6,572 nucleotides of DNA. Source: Silvimonas sp. (GTDB taxonomy: Bacteria > Pseudomonadota > Gammaproteobacteria > Burkholderiales > Chitinibacteraceae). The notes under the pieces were generated by a model. It worked only from the letters and a program-made list of their open reading frames with translations, did no database searches and was not told where the DNA came from. This document shows positions 6,061 to 6,572 of the stretch, piece by piece. Numbering within the stretch: the first letter of the stretch is position 1; every line of letters starts with the position of its first letter. The stretch covers positions 1-6,572 of the forward strand of contig JASLES010000229.1 in the NCBI GenBank assembly GCA_030151005.1, read 5' to 3'. A program made the position numbers and the translations under genes.

Positions 6061-6069
6061 TGATACGAT
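6061..6069 (+). promoter_or_regulatory. Candidate extended -10 promoter for hisC
   Basis: TGATACGAT fits TGN followed by a four-of-six match to TATAAT, 36 bases before the hisC ATG. The -35 region (CCGGCC) is poor, as is often tolerated with an extended -10. It is the only plausible promoter seen between the repeats and hisC. Confidence 0.35.
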
Positions 6070-6105
6070 GTGATCCCAATCAACCCGATCTCGTGAACCA
6101 ATGCC

Positions 6106-6572
6106 ATGAGCCGTTTCTGGAGCCCCATCGTCCAAACGCTGACCCCGTATGTACCGGGTGAGCAACCCAAGATTGCCAATCTGATCAAGCTCAATACCAA
6201 TGAGAACCCGTTCGGCCCGTCCCGGCATGTGCTCGACGCAATCGCCGCTGCCAGCGGCGACGCGCTGCGCCTGTACCCGGACCCGAATGCAGATCGTCTC
6301 AAAGAGACTATCGCCCGCTATCACGGTATTGCGCCCAATGAAGTGTTTGTCGGCAACGGTTCGGACGAAGTGCTGGCCCATACCTTTATGGCGCTGCTCA
6401 AGCATGACAAGCCGCTCTTGCATCCGGATATCAGCTATTCGTTTTATCCGGTGTATTGCGGCTTGTATGGCGTCACCAGCAAACAGGTGCCGCTGGATGA
6501 AAACATGCGCATCAACCTGGCCGATTACAACCAGGATTGCGGCGCCATCATCATTGCCAACCCCAATGCCCC
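6106..6572 (+). CDS. hisC: Histidinol-phosphate aminotransferase (5' part)
   Basis: Pyridoxal-phosphate enzyme of histidine biosynthesis that transaminates imidazole acetol phosphate to L-histidinol phosphate with glutamate. The first 155 codons are present and the frame is open to the window edge. Family motifs appear in order: MSRFWSPIVQTLTPYVPGEQ at the start, NTNENPFGPS (30-39), YPDP (57-60), GNGSDE (83-88, near the cofactor phosphate), SYSFYPVY (110-117) and NPNAP (152 to the edge). The PLP lysine lies beyond the window. The start is the ATG at 6106; the ATG five bases earlier is out of frame and stops at its third codon. The Shine-Dalgarno is weak (GTGA at 6093-6096). No other his gene lies upstream, so hisC is either the first gene of its unit or on its own. 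Confidence 0.95.
   Translation, partial: MSRFWSPIVQTLTPYVPGEQPKIANLIKLNTNENPFGPSRHVLDAIAAASGDALRLYPDPNADRLKETIARYHGIAPNEVFVGNGSDEVLAHTFMALLKHDKPLLHPDISYSFYPVYCGLYGVTSKQVPLDENMRINLADYNQDCGAIIIANPNA

Overview
The window looks like a chromosomal segment from a betaproteobacterium, plausibly of the Neisseriales (Chromobacteriaceae or Chitinibacteraceae type). This rests on the protein sequences as I remember the families, the fairly high G+C, and the pairing of an E. coli-like cytochrome bd operon with a CydP small subunit and a GbsR/MarR-type regulator. No database search was possible, so the taxonomy is an inference.

Layout. (1) 1-2580, minus strand: a respiratory block reading leftward as GbsR/MarR-type regulator, cydP, cydA, cydB (cydB leaves the window). 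cydP/cydA overlap by 4 bases and cydA/cydB by 8, so they are probably translationally coupled. (2) 2581-2772: a divergent regulatory region with a 24-bp near-perfect palindrome (candidate operator for the GbsR-type regulator), a 6+6 inverted repeat, an extended -10 promoter candidate, and a C-tract/G-tract palindrome next to the start codon typical of CsoR/RcnR-family operators. (3) 2773-4107, plus strand: a two-gene metal-homeostasis operon, a CsoR-family repressor with a Cys-His-Cys ligand set followed 9 bases later by a zinc-type CDF exporter with a histidine-rich N terminus. (4) 4208-4960, plus strand: a ydfG-type short-chain dehydrogenase closed by a strong intrinsic terminator. (5) 5012-6105: about 1.1 kb with no convincing gene, packed with repeats. 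(6) 6106-6572, plus strand: the 5' part of hisC, running off the window.

The repeat island is the least ordinary part. Two inverted copies (about 106 and 102 bases) of one module face each other. Each carries a 13-14 bp perfect stem-loop, then a different GC-rich structured core, then the shared bases GTCAAAAGCAAC leading into a hexanucleotide tandem tract. In one copy the tract is (AGCAAC)n. In the other it is (GGCAAC)n running into (CCCAAC)n, which on the plus strand gives four TTGGGG units, the ciliate-telomere-like G-quadruplex sequence. Smaller dispersed hairpins lie between and around them, including one family present twice in opposite orientation. No transposase or other protein accompanies these repeats.

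How the parts work together: the cyd genes encode a quinol oxidase for low-oxygen or stress respiration, and the regulator upstream is the natural candidate to control them. The CsoR-type/CDF pair senses and expels a divalent metal. ydfG and hisC are metabolic genes with no evident link to the rest; the island separates them.
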